The notes: generated from the sequence alone by a model not told the origin. A stretch of 64,000 nucleotides of DNA from Lepiota brunneoincarnata (GCA_023014365.1 JAEBUN010000054.1:1-64000); one strand, 5' to 3'; shown: positions 43,790 through 56,214, numbered from the stretch's first letter. Numbers and translations are program-made.

Positions 43790-46390
43790 CAATTAATAGA
43801 CTACATGGAATGACAGGCAAACTTTTTTTAACTACCTACACAACACATGTACTACTAATTTACACAAGTGGCAAGGTTGATGATCTTAGTAAGACTCAGT
43901 AAGAGATAAAGGGTAAGTTGTAAAGGTGAAAGGGGAGACTTACCATGAGCGAAGCAGAGAGAGGAGACAAGATTTTAACGTGCTGCTTAGTTTAACCTGC
44001 CCCTAGAAGAGGCAGATTGTAAGCCTGACATCCACGTCAAGGAGGCACGAGGATTGGAGTGAACCAGTTGACTCCAACCCTATGTCAGGAGGCCACCAGT
44101 GCAGCCTCACCGGAATGCCCTACCCACAGCCCCAGCCCACTCAGTTACAGGGGGTGCTATGCACCCACTCTGATGTAGAGGGTCTGCTAGGGTCGGAGGC
44201 GGGAGCGATCCCGGGAGGTCGTGATGACCAGGGGCATGGCACTGTAAAATTCTGTTAGTAAATCTACTCTGGAATAAATAAATATTGTACTCACGCTTGG
44301 TTGCGCTAGCCCCTACGTCTCCACCCCGGCCGGTCCCCGCTCAGGTAAGGGGGGCTGGGGCGCCCGCCGCTTTTTTGAGGGTGTGGTCATGGATGGGGGT
44401 GGTGCTTGATGCGGTCCTCGGAACCTAGTAAAAGCACGGTGAGGCAGACCTTGGAGGAAGAACCAAGGTAGAGAAGGCAGGAGAAGGTAGGAGAAGGTAG
44501 GAGAAGGTAGGAGAAGGCAGGAGAAGAGAACGAAGGAGGACTGCTGTTTCCTACCACATTGCTTAGGGTATTTATACGCAAAAGACCAACCTACTCATGG
44601 TCCGTGCGCAACGATACTCTACAACGGTCTGCTGTGTCTTTGCCGTTTACGAACTAGGGTGATTCTGGATTTAGCCTAATTTCCAGGAAGCGAGATGCCA
44701 CCCGCAAATAAATTGACACAATTTTTCAACAGCACATCCCGCTTCCCGACGTTCGCACACTAACGTTACCCTGCGTCTTGTCGGGTGCTATGGGCAAGGG
44801 CTCGCTGCTTATGTTAATCCCCTCTCGCAACGCTTTTCTAACAAAAAGCACAAATCTCCTTCGGAAAGAATGGAAAATGTGTGGCAATCAAACATAAAAT
44901 AGCCGACATGTAAAACCACACACTCTCACAAGGACTTACAACCACGGACCCACAACGTAAAATTCTCTAAACCTTACCTACCAACGTCTTACTGGGATGA
45001 ACGTTGGTAGCGCACGAGGCCTCAGTTACCCCTTCAAGTTAGTACCCTACCGGCATCTATATTCAGCGCCAATGACTCGGTAAGGGGAATAAAGCCACAG
45101 GCCACCAACATTTTCATTTGGCCACAGAACAGGCGGCAATAAGATGGTGATTCGGAGTGAGCTAACGGCCACAGGAAAAATAATACGGCACCACGTGGAT
45201 TTTCCATAGAATGTTGAGTAAGGAAAAAGCGCTCAGGAGGGCTGTTGGACGCCGGGACGTTGCACACCTGGAGCGAAAAGAAGTCGAGAAAAGATCTCTT
45301 CGCATCCTCAAGCCGTTGGCTCACCAACTGGCTCTTACGAAAGTTCACAGCGTGTCCTCTGGCAGAAGAAATCATACACAAAACGGCACCGCCCAGAGAG
45401 TATCGTCGGACGACGAGGATGAGATGATATCGACAAAGACAAATAGCTGACTGGTGCTGGCGATTGAGGAAGGACAGTGAGCAGGATTGGAGGCATGGCA
45501 GAAATTACTCGACCCTCGTACCTGCGATAATGGGAGCGTCTCCTTTATTCCGCTTGTCATCAGCATGACGACGCCCCGTTCCGAGCGGCAGCCCGCGGCG
45601 TCTGCCACCGCATTCACTCGGAATTAACCAGATCCCACGCGTCGTGGATGACCCATCGATGGATCCTAACCTTTGTGCTGCTTAAAGGACGTTGGCTCGG
45701 TGTGTCGTTTGGACCATTGCTGTGACTATATTATCTCTGCGTGCGATCGCTGTGTTAAAACCTTTCAGTGATCGTTAAGAGACGCGGAATTGTTTGGGGA
45801 GAAGCCGAGGAAATCGGTAAAATACATGGCACCCCAACGATATACAATGTAAGGGTAAACCAAGTGGATGGGTATTCAGTATTTGAGTTCCGCACGGCTA
45901 TGTCCGCAGCACTCCAAAGGACCAGCTCGGTTATTGCTGCACAACGTAATAAGATTTGGTGCGGACCCCAAAGCATTGGTCTCTATCCAGCCGTTTGTCA
46001 ACCCGAAATTTTTGTCACACTCATCCTACTCATTGAACGGCGCTGGACGAACTAGACCCTCCGGAAGATCATCGAAAGGAACTTCTAAAATCCTCGCCGC
46101 GTCCTGGTGCCATTCCCCATCTTCGAGACCACCACTCACTGCACATCAAGGACGAAAACGTACTCGTAGACGACAACCTGTCTTTCCGACTTCGGCTTAT
46201 CTTCGAGACCTGAACAACCTGGAGCCTCGACGCCGTTGGTACACCCCCTTTGGGTGGTTCCGGAACGATTGCAACCATCTAGACAGGTGCGGGTTGATCT
46301 CTTGAAAGTAGCCACATACGTATTGGGTAACATGATATTTGGGGTGCGCGATTGCGCGACCCACAGACCACACAGATGCCACCGTCAGGT
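43790..46390. repeat. inverted duplicated block, left copy
   Basis: Reverse complement of 48905-51415 over its whole length, with many substitutions and small indels. It contains a minus-strand promoter-like stretch (GTATAAATACC, about 44578-44568), 10-bp tandem repeats (44462-44527) and an ORF of 145 codons (45868-46305) of doubtful meaning. The block begins near ACTACATG-AATGACA in both copies. It could be a decayed large retroelement or a segmental duplication; I found no protein motif to decide. Confidence 0.7.
44462..44527. repeat. 10-bp tandem repeat GGAGAAGGTA
   Basis: About five to six copies of GGAGAAGGTA/GGAGAAGGCA. Present inverted at the matching place of the other block (50706-50762). 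In the transcribed direction it is a CTCCT-rich leader right after the TATAAATACC box. Confidence 0.85.
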
Positions 46391-46455
46391 TTTTCCTACC
46401 ATCCTCCCTGCCTTCGCAATCCGAGGGAGGGAAAATCTCAACAGCAGGCTCCCAG

Positions 46456-46960
46456 GTGGCAACCTAAACCCAACGTAGCCCCCGATTATCAAGGCGCGAG
46501 GCGGCTACAATAACACCACCCCTCCCTTCCCATTCTCCAACCTGAACTACTCGATGCCATCCCTCCCGCCCCGCGGCCCTCATCTTTCCAATGGGTAGTG
46601 ACCATCACCGCCTGATCATTCCCGACCTTATTCCTCAAATACCCCCCCAACAACAACCACACCCCCACCCACCCCACACCTCGTCGAATAATGCCACCAG
46701 AGGCTGACCCACCAACACGCGCGTAAGTAACACTATCCACCGTTCACCTGCTCCTAAATTACTCAACCTAGAATCTGCAAATATTTCACTAATTACCCCG
46801 AATAACCGGAAAACCCAGTCCACGAGGTCGGACCGAGACTCTCGAGCATTTCCCATAGTCGTTCAGTGCGCCATCCGCAAAGGGGTTTTGATCCGATGCA
46901 GACGCGCCAACCCCACCGCCCGGAAATGGCATGAAGACACCTTCAAAACCTGTGCCTATG
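46456..46960 (-). pseudogene. inverted fragment of the ABC ATPase gene
   Basis: The minus strand reads GTGFEGVFMPFPGGGVGAS, FADSRLSNLGAGER, VLVGQPLVALFDEVWGG, and LRNKVGNDQAVMVTTH, matching the second domain of the ABC gene at 43018-43450. The similarity continues into the 3' flank (CCCGATTATCAAGGCGCGAGG compares with 43487-43515). Stops, frameshifts and an altered Walker B (LFDEVWGG) show that it is dead. Only the last third of the gene is present; the left neighbour is the 43790-46390 block. Confidence 0.88.
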
Positions 46961-48790
46961 GGAAAGGGCAGACAACATGGTGTCAAGCACTGGCACATTC
47001 CCATATTATACCATTTCTCGTTCCAAATGACCATTTTTGCAGGTGACAGTGTCGTACCACTCTTGCTTGACTCCATTCACGAGAATCTCCGAAGCGTGAG
47101 GATTGCTTAGACTTAGCTGTTCCAAGCTTCATGCCCTACTAACTCGCGTCTCTCCCTGGCATCTGCTCCGTTCCCGAGGAATCTAAAAGGCTCCTGTGGT
47201 GTCTCGACCCGGTACACCAAGCCTCTGTGGATAGACAGGTGCGTCTCCCTTACTGGCTCCAAACTGCCCTTCCTTCCGACTAACAGCAGCCCCAGCGAGA
47301 TAATCCCTTACCGCTACGCAAATGCACGAGCCCCACTAACCTGCGGTGATGGGACGATGTCCCCGACCATACCACTTCCACTTGTCCCACCGTTTCGGAG
47401 TCAAGGCTGTCAGTTTGACTCTTCGCCAATCTTTCCACGTTATGACGGGGCAAGAATGTTGTTCCACGTACCTCGCTGCGCCTCATGCTAACATGCCGGA
47501 CATATCGCGATTACAGTTGGATTGGGGTGGGGTAAATGGGAAATTCCATTATCGGATCTGAGAAAGGCGGAGCGTGGCGGAAAAGGATCAACGAGAATTG
47601 TTATGTGAGTGAGTGTGCTCTTCCTATCAACTCAGCTCATTTGGACAGGGGGGTGGAACGTGCCACGCAGATCAAACTCACTGATCCCGTACAGGCTATG
47701 TGCATACAGGCATTCCGTCGAAGTTAGACCACGCCGTGGGCCTCAACGAACCCAAACCTATCCATCTCCCTCGCCCCCCCCCCCAACCCGGGCTTTGGTA
47801 CGCGGTCTATCTCTACCCGCAAAACTGCCACGTTAATCCGTCTTGTAATATGAGGGTCACTTTGAGTCAATCGATCGCCAACTTTGCCGCTGGTGCGATT
47901 GCTGGTATTCCAGCAAGTTTGGAGTTCTGAATGTGTGCTCATGAGAACATCTTGCAGGTGAAAACACATGTACGGTTAGATACCGGAAGTCGGAGGGTGC
48001 GTCATTCTTTGGGCTCCCTCCGTCTCTCTCCTGACGGTTCTGCTTTCGGCCAGCGTCGGTTGGCTTTACCAGGGCGATTACCTAATGTTGCTACTACACC
48101 TATCTATTCACACTCATGCGATTGCGAATGCCTCAGTCCTCCATTCCCATTGGAAGCGCCCAACTCCTCCCCCTGAAATTGTGGGCTCGTTGACCGCATT
48201 GTTGGGCGACCATTCTGACCTTCATCAGCTCGGCCAACGATTCCTGGGGTAGAAACATACCTGGGGTGGCTGGACGGATTGAAGATGATACGACAATTGT
48301 CGATTCTGACGGGCTACAGTGCAGGAGTAACGGTATGTTATGCTGCATGCATCAAAAGTCTTATCCTGACGCGAGGACAGGGGGGTTCTGTCGTAGCACC
48401 GGTCGAGCTTGTGAAAAGCAGGCTGCTTCCATTTTACCTCCCTGCGTTTGTTGATTTGTTGACTTGCGCTTCAGGTTCCAGGATGAGACGGGTACACATA
48501 TAAGGGTCCACGGATGTCGTCAAGCAGACCGCGAAGAAAGGAATATCTACCCAGGGCAGATGAATACTCACCTCACTTGCCTCAGGATTCCCATTTGCGT
48601 ACACTTGTGTAGACCCCCAAAGGAGCAGCTCCTGAACGACCTTGTATCTGGGACTATTGGTGGATTCTGTGGGACAGTCGTAAATATTCCGGATATACCT
48701 ATCCACCTCAACGTTACGCACAGATTCTACATAGGCTTCCCCGACGTCTCTGGAGTATATTCACTAGGTTCTCAGCTCCCCAAGACACCT
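46961..48790 (+). pseudogene. mitochondrial-carrier-like pseudogene segment, copy 1
   Basis: Plus-strand remnants resemble a mitochondrial carrier (SLC25 type): SQSIANFAAGAIAGIPAS (about 47870), GYSAGVTVCYAACIKS then APVELVKSRL (about 48310-48430), DVVKQTAK (about 48515) and NDLVSGTIGGFCGTVVNIP (about 48635). Stops and intron-like gaps separate them, and the repeat-terminal P-x-D/E-x-x-K motifs are partly lost. The 5' third (46961-47690) is coding-like but unrecognised. The whole segment is the inverted partner of 51416-53190. Confidence 0.62.
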
Positions 48791-48809
48791 TTGAAGAGGG
48801 GTTAGTCAC

Positions 48810-48890
48810 GTTCGCAACAAAACAATGAAAATCGAGTGCAACTGGTGAAATGGTTGCTGGGGCTCAAGCCCGCCGAGCAAGGCGAGAAAG
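48810..48890 (-). repeat. LTR fragment related to G1/G2
   Basis: The minus strand TTTCACCAGTTGCACTCGAT ... TTGTTGCGAACGTGAC resembles the U5 end of G1 near 22690-22740 and the G2 leader near 21470. Short and without ends. Confidence 0.45.
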
Positions 48891-48904
48891 AGAGGGTGTG
48901 AGTA

Positions 48905-51415
48905 AGATTAGGAGGGTGGCATATGTGTGTTCTCTGGGTTGCACAGTGGCGCACCTGAAATATTATGTTACCAAATGCGTTATGTGTCTGCTATCAGGAG
49001 GTCGACCCGCGCCTGTCCAGATGGTTGCAATCGTTCCGGAGCCATCCAAGGGGATGTACCAACGGAGTCGAGACCGCCCCATCGTTGAAAAAGTTTAGGT
49101 CTCGAGGATAAACCAAAGTCGGAAAGTCAGCAGACTAGGTTGATGTTCCGGTGAACAATGGGCTTATGGATGGGGGAACGTCCAGCGCCGTGAGTAGGAT
49201 GAGTGAGACAAAATATTTTGGGTTAACAGTGAGGACAAACGATTGGATAGGGACAAGTACTGTGGGGCCCGCACCGAATCTCATTGCGTTGTGCAGCGAC
49301 AACGGAGCGTCCTTTGGAGCTCTGCGGATATAGCCGTGCGCAACTCAATACTGAATACCCATCCACTCGGTTTACCCTGACGTTGGGTGGTCGGGGCGCC
49401 GTGTCTTTTACCGATTTCCTCGGCTTCGCCCCAAGCAATACCGCGCCTCTTAACGATCACTGAAAGGTTTTAACAGGGCCACCGCACGCAGAGATAATAT
49501 AGTCACAGCAATGGTCCAAACGACACATCGAGTCAACGTCCTTTAAGCAGCACCAAGGTTAGAACCCATCGATGGGTCATCCACGACGCGTGGGATCTGG
49601 TTACCTCAGAGTGGATGCGGTGGCCGACGCCGCGGGCTGCCGCTCGGAACGGGCCATCATCATCATCATCATGACAGGCGGAGTAAAGGAGACGCTCCCA
49701 TTGTCGCAGGTACGAGGGTCAAGTAATTTCTGCCATGCCTTCACTCCTGCTCACCGTCCTTCCCCAATCACCAGCACCAGTCAGCTATTTGTCCTTGCCA
49801 ATATCATCTCACCCTCGTCATCCAAAGATACTCTTTGGGCGGTGCCGTTTTGTGTACAGTTTCTCTTGCCAGAGAACACTCTGTAAACTTCCGTAAGATC
49901 GCGTTGGTGAGCCAATGCCTTGAGGATGCGAAGAGATCTTTTCTCGACTTCTTTTCGCTCCAGGAATGCAACGTCCCGGCGTCAACAGCCCACCAGAGCG
50001 CTTTTTCTTGACTCACCACTCTATGGAAAATCCACGTGGTGCCGTATTATTTTTCCTGTGGCCGTTAGCTCACTCCAAATCACCACCTTATTACCGCCTG
50101 TGCTGTCGTCAAATGAAAATGTTGGTGGCCTGTGGAATATTCTCCTCACCGAGTCATTGGCGCTGAATATAGATGCCGGTAGGGTACTAACTTGAAGGGG
50201 TAACCGAGGCCTCGTGCGCTACCAACGTTTATACCAGTAGGACGTTGGTAGGTAAAGCCTAGAGAGTTTTACGTTGTGGGTCCGTGGTTGTAAGTCCTTG
50301 TGAGAGTGTGTGGTTTTACATGTCGGCCATTTTATGTTTGATTACAACCCATTTTCCATTCTTTCCGAAGGAGATTTGTGCTTTTTGTTAGAAAAGCGTT
50401 GCGAGAGGGGATTAACATAAGCAGCAAGCCCTTGCCCATAGCACCCGACAAGACGCAGGGTAACGTTAGTGTGCGACCGCCAGGAAGCGGGATGTGCTGT
50501 TGACAAATTGTGTCAATTTACTTTGCGGGCGGCACTTCGCTTCCTGGAAATTAGGCTAAATCCAGAATCACCCCAGTTCGTAAACGGCAAAGACACAGCA
50601 GACCGTTGTAGAGTATCGTTGCGCACGGACCATGAGTAGGTTGGTCTTTTGCGTATAAATACCCTAAGCAATGTGGTAGGAAACAGCAGTCCTCCTTCGT
50701 TCTCTTCTCCTGCCTTCTCCTACCTTCTCCTACCTTCTCCTACCTTCTCCTGCCTTCTCTACCTTGGTTCTTCCTCCAAGGTCTGCCTCACCGTGATTTT
50801 ACTAGGTTCCGAGGACCGCATCAAGCACCACCCCCGCCCGTGACCACACCCTCAAAAAAGCGGCGGGCGCCCCAGCCCCCCTTACCTGAGCGGGTACCGG
50901 CGGAGGTGGAGACGTAGGGGCGAGCGCAACCAAGGTGAGTAAATATTATTATTTATCTTAGAGCAGATTGAACTAACAAAGTTTTACAGTGCCATGTCCC
51001 TCGTCATCACGACCTCCCGGGATCGCTCCCGCCTCCGACCCTAGCAGACCCTCTACATCAGAGTGGGTGCATAGCACCCCCTGTAACTGAGTGGGCTGGG
51101 GCTGTGGGTGGGGCATTCCGGCGAGGCTGCACTGGTGGCCTCCCGACATAGGGTTGGAGTCAACTGTTCACTCCAATCCTCGTGCCTCCTTGACGTGGAT
51201 GTCGGGCTTACAATCTGCCTCTTCTAGGGGCAGGTTAAACTAAGCAGCACGTTAAAATCTTCTCTTCCCTCTCAGCCTCATTTGTGGTAAGTCCCCCATT
51301 TCGCCTTCACCACTTGCCCCTTATCTCTTACTGAGATCCTTAGCCTTGCCACTTGTGTAAATAAGTAGTACATGCATGTGTTGGTAGTTAAAATTCTCCT
51401 TGTCATTACATGTAG
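48905..51415. repeat. inverted duplicated block, right copy
   Basis: Inverted partner of 43790-46390. On the plus strand it has GTATAAATACC at about 50656-50666, then a CTCCT-rich tandem repeat. Shared landmarks include the stretch around 49600-49650 and 50160-50260. Its right end cuts the carrier-like pseudogene at 51416 just after the codons for KEQLLNN. Confidence 0.7.
50706..50762. repeat. 10-bp tandem repeat TACCTTCTCC
   Basis: Inverted counterpart of 44462-44527, about five copies. Confidence 0.85.
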
Positions 51416-53190
51416 TAAGTGATAACAAGAAGATTGTTCAGGAGCTGTTCCTTGGGAGTCTGTACAAGTGTATGCAAACAGGAATCTTGAGGCAAGTGAG
51501 GCAAGTATTCACCCGCCTTGGGGTAGATTCTCTTGACACTGAATACGATACCAAAGTAACCACCATTCTGAAATAGATGACTATGAGCACTATCAGCAAC
51601 TCTGATTGCCTCGGCGGGATGTTCAGATGCGCCGCCCGAAAATGGATTCCATGCCAGTGTGGGGTCCGAGTGAGCCTTCTCCCTTCGCGGCCTGCTCAAC
51701 GACGTCCGTGGGCCCGTTATATATGTACCCGTCCCACCTTGAAGCTGAAGCGCGAGTCAACAAGTCGATAAATGGATGGAGGCGAATTGGAACCAGCCTG
51801 CTCTCACAAGCTCGAGCGGTATTGCGATAGAGAACTTTCCTACTCTCGCGTCGGGGGTGGGACTTTGACACATGCGGACATAACATACCTGCATTGCAGC
51901 CTCTCAGAATCGACACTTGTTGTGTCGTCTTCGATCCGCCCAGCCACCCCAAGTATGCCCCACCCCAAGAATCGCTCGCTGCGCTTCATGTAAGGTCAGA
52001 ATGATCGCTCAACAAAGCGGTAAAAGAGCCTACAATTTCACGGGGGTGCGTCGGCGCGTCCGATAGGAATGGAGGGCCGAAGGCCTTCGCGATCGCACGA
52101 GTGCAAATAGACAGTGGCAACATTGGACAATCACCCTGGTAAAGCCAGCCGAAGCTGGCCGAAAACAGAACCGTCAGGAGACAGACGGAAGGGGCCTAAA
52201 GAAAGACGCGTCAACAAAGTTGGCGATCAATTAACCCAAAGCGACCCTCATGCTGCAAGATGGATTAATGTGGCAGGTTTGTGCGTGGAAATAGATTGCG
52301 TACCGAGAGTCCGAGTTGGGGGAGACGGGCGGGATGGACGGGTTTGGGTTGGTTGAGACCCACGGCATGGTCGAACTTCGAGGGAATGCCTATACGCTAT
52401 ACGGGAGCAATGGGTTTGACCTGTGTGGCCCATTCCACCCCCCTGTCTAAACGAGCTGAGTTGATTAGAAGAGCACGCTCACTCACATAACGGTTCTTGT
52501 GCACTTAGACGATCCCTTTCCGTCATGCTTGGCCTTTCTCGGATCAGGAAATGCAATTCCCATTTACCTTGTCCCCAATCCAACTGTAATCGTGACATGT
52601 CAAGCGTACTAGCATGAGACGCAGTGACGCATAAATAACATTCGTGCCCCGTCCTATACAAGATTCCGTATAAAGATCGGCGAAGGGTTAAACTGACAAC
52701 CTTGACTCCGAAACGGGGGGACAAGTAGAAGTGGTATGGTCGGGGGCATCGTCCCATCACCGCAGGTTAGGGGTTCGCGGAGTTGCGTAGCGGTAAAAGA
52801 TGATCTCACTGCGGCCGCAGTTAGTTGGACGGAAGGGGGTAGTTTGGAGCCAGTAAGGGAAACGCACTTTTCCACTTTTTCTATCCGTAGAGGTCTGGTA
52901 TAAGAAATTGAGCAATATACCGCACCACAGGACCCTTTTAGATTCCTCGGGAACGGAGTAGATATCGGGGAGAGACACAAGTTAGTTGGGCACGAAGCTT
53001 GGAACAGCTAAGTCTGAGCAGTCCTCACGCTTCAGAGGTTCTCGTGGATGGAATCAGGCGGGAACGGTACGGGGCTGTCACCCGTTGCAAATGGTTATTT
53101 GGAACGGGCAAAAGGATGATACAGGAATGTGCCAGCGCTATGACTATGACACCGTGTTGTCTGCCTTTTCCTTGCGTGCTTGCTGTACCT
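51416..53190 (-). pseudogene. mitochondrial-carrier-like pseudogene segment, copy 2
   Basis: Reverse complement of 46961-48650 with many changes. The minus strand keeps PTDVVEQAAKGEGS (about 51700) and QTPKEQLLNN (about 51430), where it is cut by the right inverted block. Upstream, minus-strand FPRNLKGSCG and CGDGTMPPTIPLLLVPPFRSQGCQF match the unrecognised 5' part of copy 1. Each copy has its own stops and frameshifts, so neither is functional. Confidence 0.6.
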
Positions 53191-53660
53191 TGGCCGAGTT
53201 TGACAGTTTGCGAGTTTTGGGAGGCTGGTATCTATCCAACAGTATAAAGGGGGAGTCACGCAGAGAGCAGAAAAACGGACATAGTAACACCATCGATTTC
53301 GGGTATTCGTTCAGGGGACAAGGTGGTCCGGAGATAGGAAGTCTGCTTGAGCTTGATGTTGATGACTCGGTCAGCAATTCAAGGAACGAGTGAATCATAA
53401 GGACGCACTGGTTCTTTCCCCTGAGGGTGCGTGCTATCCCATCTCCCGTATCCTCAGCCTCACCATACCCGAGATCCTCCAAAATACCGAGCTCGTTGTA
53501 CTGCTGGAGTCCTATCAGGTGAGGAGAACTGTTTTCATGAAGAGATTTGAGGTGTTCGTGTTTTAGGATCTCATCTACAGATATGAGGCGGGGAGCGAGG
53601 AGGGTCGCGCTATGGATGTTGCCTGTTGTCTGGTCTGGAGGTTGGCTGGGAAAAAGTGTA
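53190..53660 (-). pseudogene. unknown paralogous segment, copy 1
   Basis: Similar in direct orientation to 61625-62140. The minus strand has GILEDLGYGEAED (about 53480) and, further upstream, PANLQTRQQATS (about 53640), both matched in the other copy (GILENLSRGEVEG and SSNLQTQQQVN). Looks like pieces of one multi-exon minus-strand gene I do not recognise. Confidence 0.45.
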
Positions 53661-55247
53661 CCACGGGGGGCTGCACCTCATTTTTCTGCAAAAAAAAAAA
53701 ATGAGCGTTAAATAACGCGTAAACAATCGAACACGCACATTTAAAAAAATCGAGAGCGAACGCGACGGACGATCCACTTGACGCAGAAGATGTGACAGAC
53801 ACGTGACACCAATGGGGTGAACTCTGCCGTTCGCCATCGTCAGCCTTCTCTTCGAGGCTACCCGTTCTTCTCTATGCTCCTCGTACTCTCATCGACACTG
53901 GTATGCATACACGTTCCTTCTCTCCATATTTCCGGATGATGGCGGCGCCAATCTCTATCTCGAGACCCCATATCTGAACGAGATGAGCATAGTCGTCGTC
54001 TTCTTCCGGCGCAAACAACTACAAGGCCTGTGATGAGCTCCTGGCGCCAGCACAACGTGGCCATTCGTCCTCGTCCAGGTACGCGCTGACCCCCCCCTAG
54101 CTCTCTAAACTCTCAGACATGTTTTCCAACATCCACATTCGGAACCACTTTTGTCGTCGCCCCGCCGTACGTCCTTGCTCTTGCCTGCATTCCCTTCACC
54201 AGGAGCCCTCACAATGCCCATCAGAGCTTGCTCCAATCGTGATACACCCATACCGCGCCCCTACCTGAGTGTTTGGTCATGCATTACGACTCATATCCCC
54301 AGCTATCTCTGTCCTCCTTTCACTCCGACATTGCAATTCGCCAGCCTTCCGCACCATTGATCTCTCTAACCTAGAACTGCCTGCAACCACGGCCCAGAAC
54401 GTCCTCCCCACCCAGCCCGATTACCACCCCCTCGGTCTCACATGTTTCCACCTGGTATCTCTGGCATATCTCATTCAAGCCTTTGCAAACTCACACTTTG
54501 GACAGGAGATGACGATTGGCGCTTGGCGCGCAGACATATTCGAACTTTGTCCCTCCCCCATCATCCACGGCTTCACGCACCCCAGAACCTTGTTAGCACA
54601 AGAATCAGCCAATACCGCCTCTGCCACATCGTCCATGTAGATGAATCCGTAGCCAGTTGGAAAGTTCCACTACGTGAGATAACGGAAGAACTAGCCGAAA
54701 CCGTGGTGGTGTCGACAAGTTAGCTGGTGTTCAACGATGCCCGGACACGTTCAGCGGTGGTGCATCTTCGGCACTTGGTCAAATGTAGTCGTCAAACCCG
54801 CGATATCGAGATGGCCTCAAATGGGGATGAAAATGTGGGTAGGACTTGTAGTATTCTGATGAGACGGAGCTGTGATCGAAATCGCTCCGCTTGGCGAGCA
54901 CGATGGGCACAAGAAAGTATTGCTTGTTAGTAACGCAAGCGAGGGGCGCGGCGTGATTTGTTAACAATACTACGATAGAAGTGATATTCTAGAGGAACCG
55001 GAATCAAAGATTTTGACCTGTGTCCACTGGGGTTGTCTCTCTGATGCTACTTCGTTTTCCCTCCAGGACCAAAACCAATGTTTTACTCGCCACTTCAACT
55101 CGCGGCTGCTAGCCCAACCGGTCACCGCCCTCATATTTCAGCGGGTATTATTTACCTCTTTTCTTGGGCTTCGGAGGGGATTCCCCCCTCCAGCGAGTTC
55201 GCCACACATGTAGACTTCCCTTACTCTCTCTCTCCACCCCCGCCAAG
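53661..55247. other. no assignable gene
   Basis: Contains a 12-base A run (about 53689-53700) and several plus-strand frames (54151-54360, 54269-54640, 54442-54723) of 69-123 codons that overlap in different phases. A stretch near 54357-54540 (DLSNLELPATTAQNVLPTQ, later GQEMTIGAWRADI) reads like protein but matches nothing I know. It could be a broken gene. Confidence 0.35.
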
Positions 55248-55418
55248 ATGTCGGGTTCTACCGGTGAATTCCCATTGGCGTGGAGACATCTGCCGACACT
55301 TGGAGCCCACATCGGAATTGTGACGAGTTGCAGTCCTAACGAGCATGGGTCCGTACCATTCCAGTTACCAGACAATATAGTAGGTCGAAAGATGACAGAA
55401 CGGAAAGAAGAGAGATGA
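55248..55418 (+). CDS. possible small protein, 56 residues
   Basis: ATG in a good context (CGCCAAGATGTCG) after a 50-base CT-rich stretch, which fungal leaders often have. The protein starts MSGSTGEFPLAWRHLPTLG and has no known motif. It may be only the first exon, since a GT-type donor (GTAGGT) follows ATA at about 55381. Weak evidence. Confidence 0.25.
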   Translation: MSGSTGEFPLAWRHLPTLGAHIGIVTSCSPNEHGSVPFQLPDNIVGRKMTERKEER

Positions 55419-55734
55419 AAATACATAACCGACAAAATGAACGGGCGGGAAGTTTATACTCTACATATGCATATTGGATATATTGATATGTAAACACCGT
55501 TCCAGTCCTCTTAACATCGAAAGGCCAACCGAAGCTGACACTCCTGTTTTTGAATCTGTAGCCCATTGATCCGATTTCAAGTAGTCCAGACATATCCCAT
55601 CCATCAATCGAAAATTAAATGAACAATGCAAGGCGGAAACAGCTCACCACATTCTATTCGCAATTCAACCAATTTAGCGCCTTATTTCAGTTGAGCACCC
55701 TTCACTGAAGGACTGGGAAAAGCTTGAACGATAC

Positions 55735-56175
55735 TCACAGCAAGGCGAGCGTCAGATCACCGTGGACTTTGGCCGTCAATCTGATATCTGCATACAAATT
55801 GAGATCCAGCCGTAACTTGAGCGGTTTGTCCCCTCCTCCTCCTCCACCACCACCACCACCACCACCAGTGACAGCACCTGCAGTTTGACCAACCGTATTC
55901 ACTGGATTTCCTGCGGTGCCCGCCAACTGTTTGCCCGTACCCCCAACTTCATCTACGGCAGGTAAACCCCCTCCTTGTCGTTTTCCAGCAGCGTTCCGTC
56001 GCCTACGACGTCCTTGGCTTCGTGCCTGGGGTGCCTCCTCTGATCCACTGTCACTGATTGCGCTAGCTATAGACGGGCTGCGGCGAGATCGACTACGGCC
56101 CCGGGAGAATTCGCGCTGCGGGGCAGGACCAGGAACTCTGTCCTGAGATGGTGCACGAGATGCAGGCTGGGACAT
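55735..56175 (-). CDS. conserved-looking small protein with RS-rich start, poly-Gly and DLNL tail
   Basis: A 146-residue frame from ATG 56175. In order: a Ser/Arg-rich N-terminus (FSRGRSRSRRSPS), a basic stretch (GRRRRRNAAGKRQ, about residues 54-68), a 12-Gly run (about 103-114) and a C-terminal segment KPLKLRLDLNLYADIRLTAKVHGDLTLALL. From memory, the LDLNL...GDLTL tail recurs in uncharacterised fungal proteins; I cannot check this. At the stop, CTGTGAGTATCG also holds a perfect GTGAGT donor one base earlier, so the last exon may continue beyond an intron. Leader sequence is C-rich. Function unknown. Confidence 0.65.
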   Translation of the reverse strand: MSQPASRAPSQDRVPGPAPQREFSRGRSRSRRSPSIASAISDSGSEEAPQARSQGRRRRRNAAGKRQGGGLPAVDEVGGTGKQLAGTAGNPVNTVGQTAGAVTGGGGGGGGGGGGDKPLKLRLDLNLYADIRLTAKVHGDLTLALL

Positions 56176-56197
56176 TATGTGATGACTTAGTTAGAAT

Positions 56198-56214
56198 GGG
56201 GGGGGGGGGGGGGG
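56198..56214. repeat. poly-G run (17)
   Basis: Seventeen G in the leader of the gene at 55735-56175 (poly-C on the transcribed strand), 23 bases upstream of its ATG. Confidence 0.95.
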
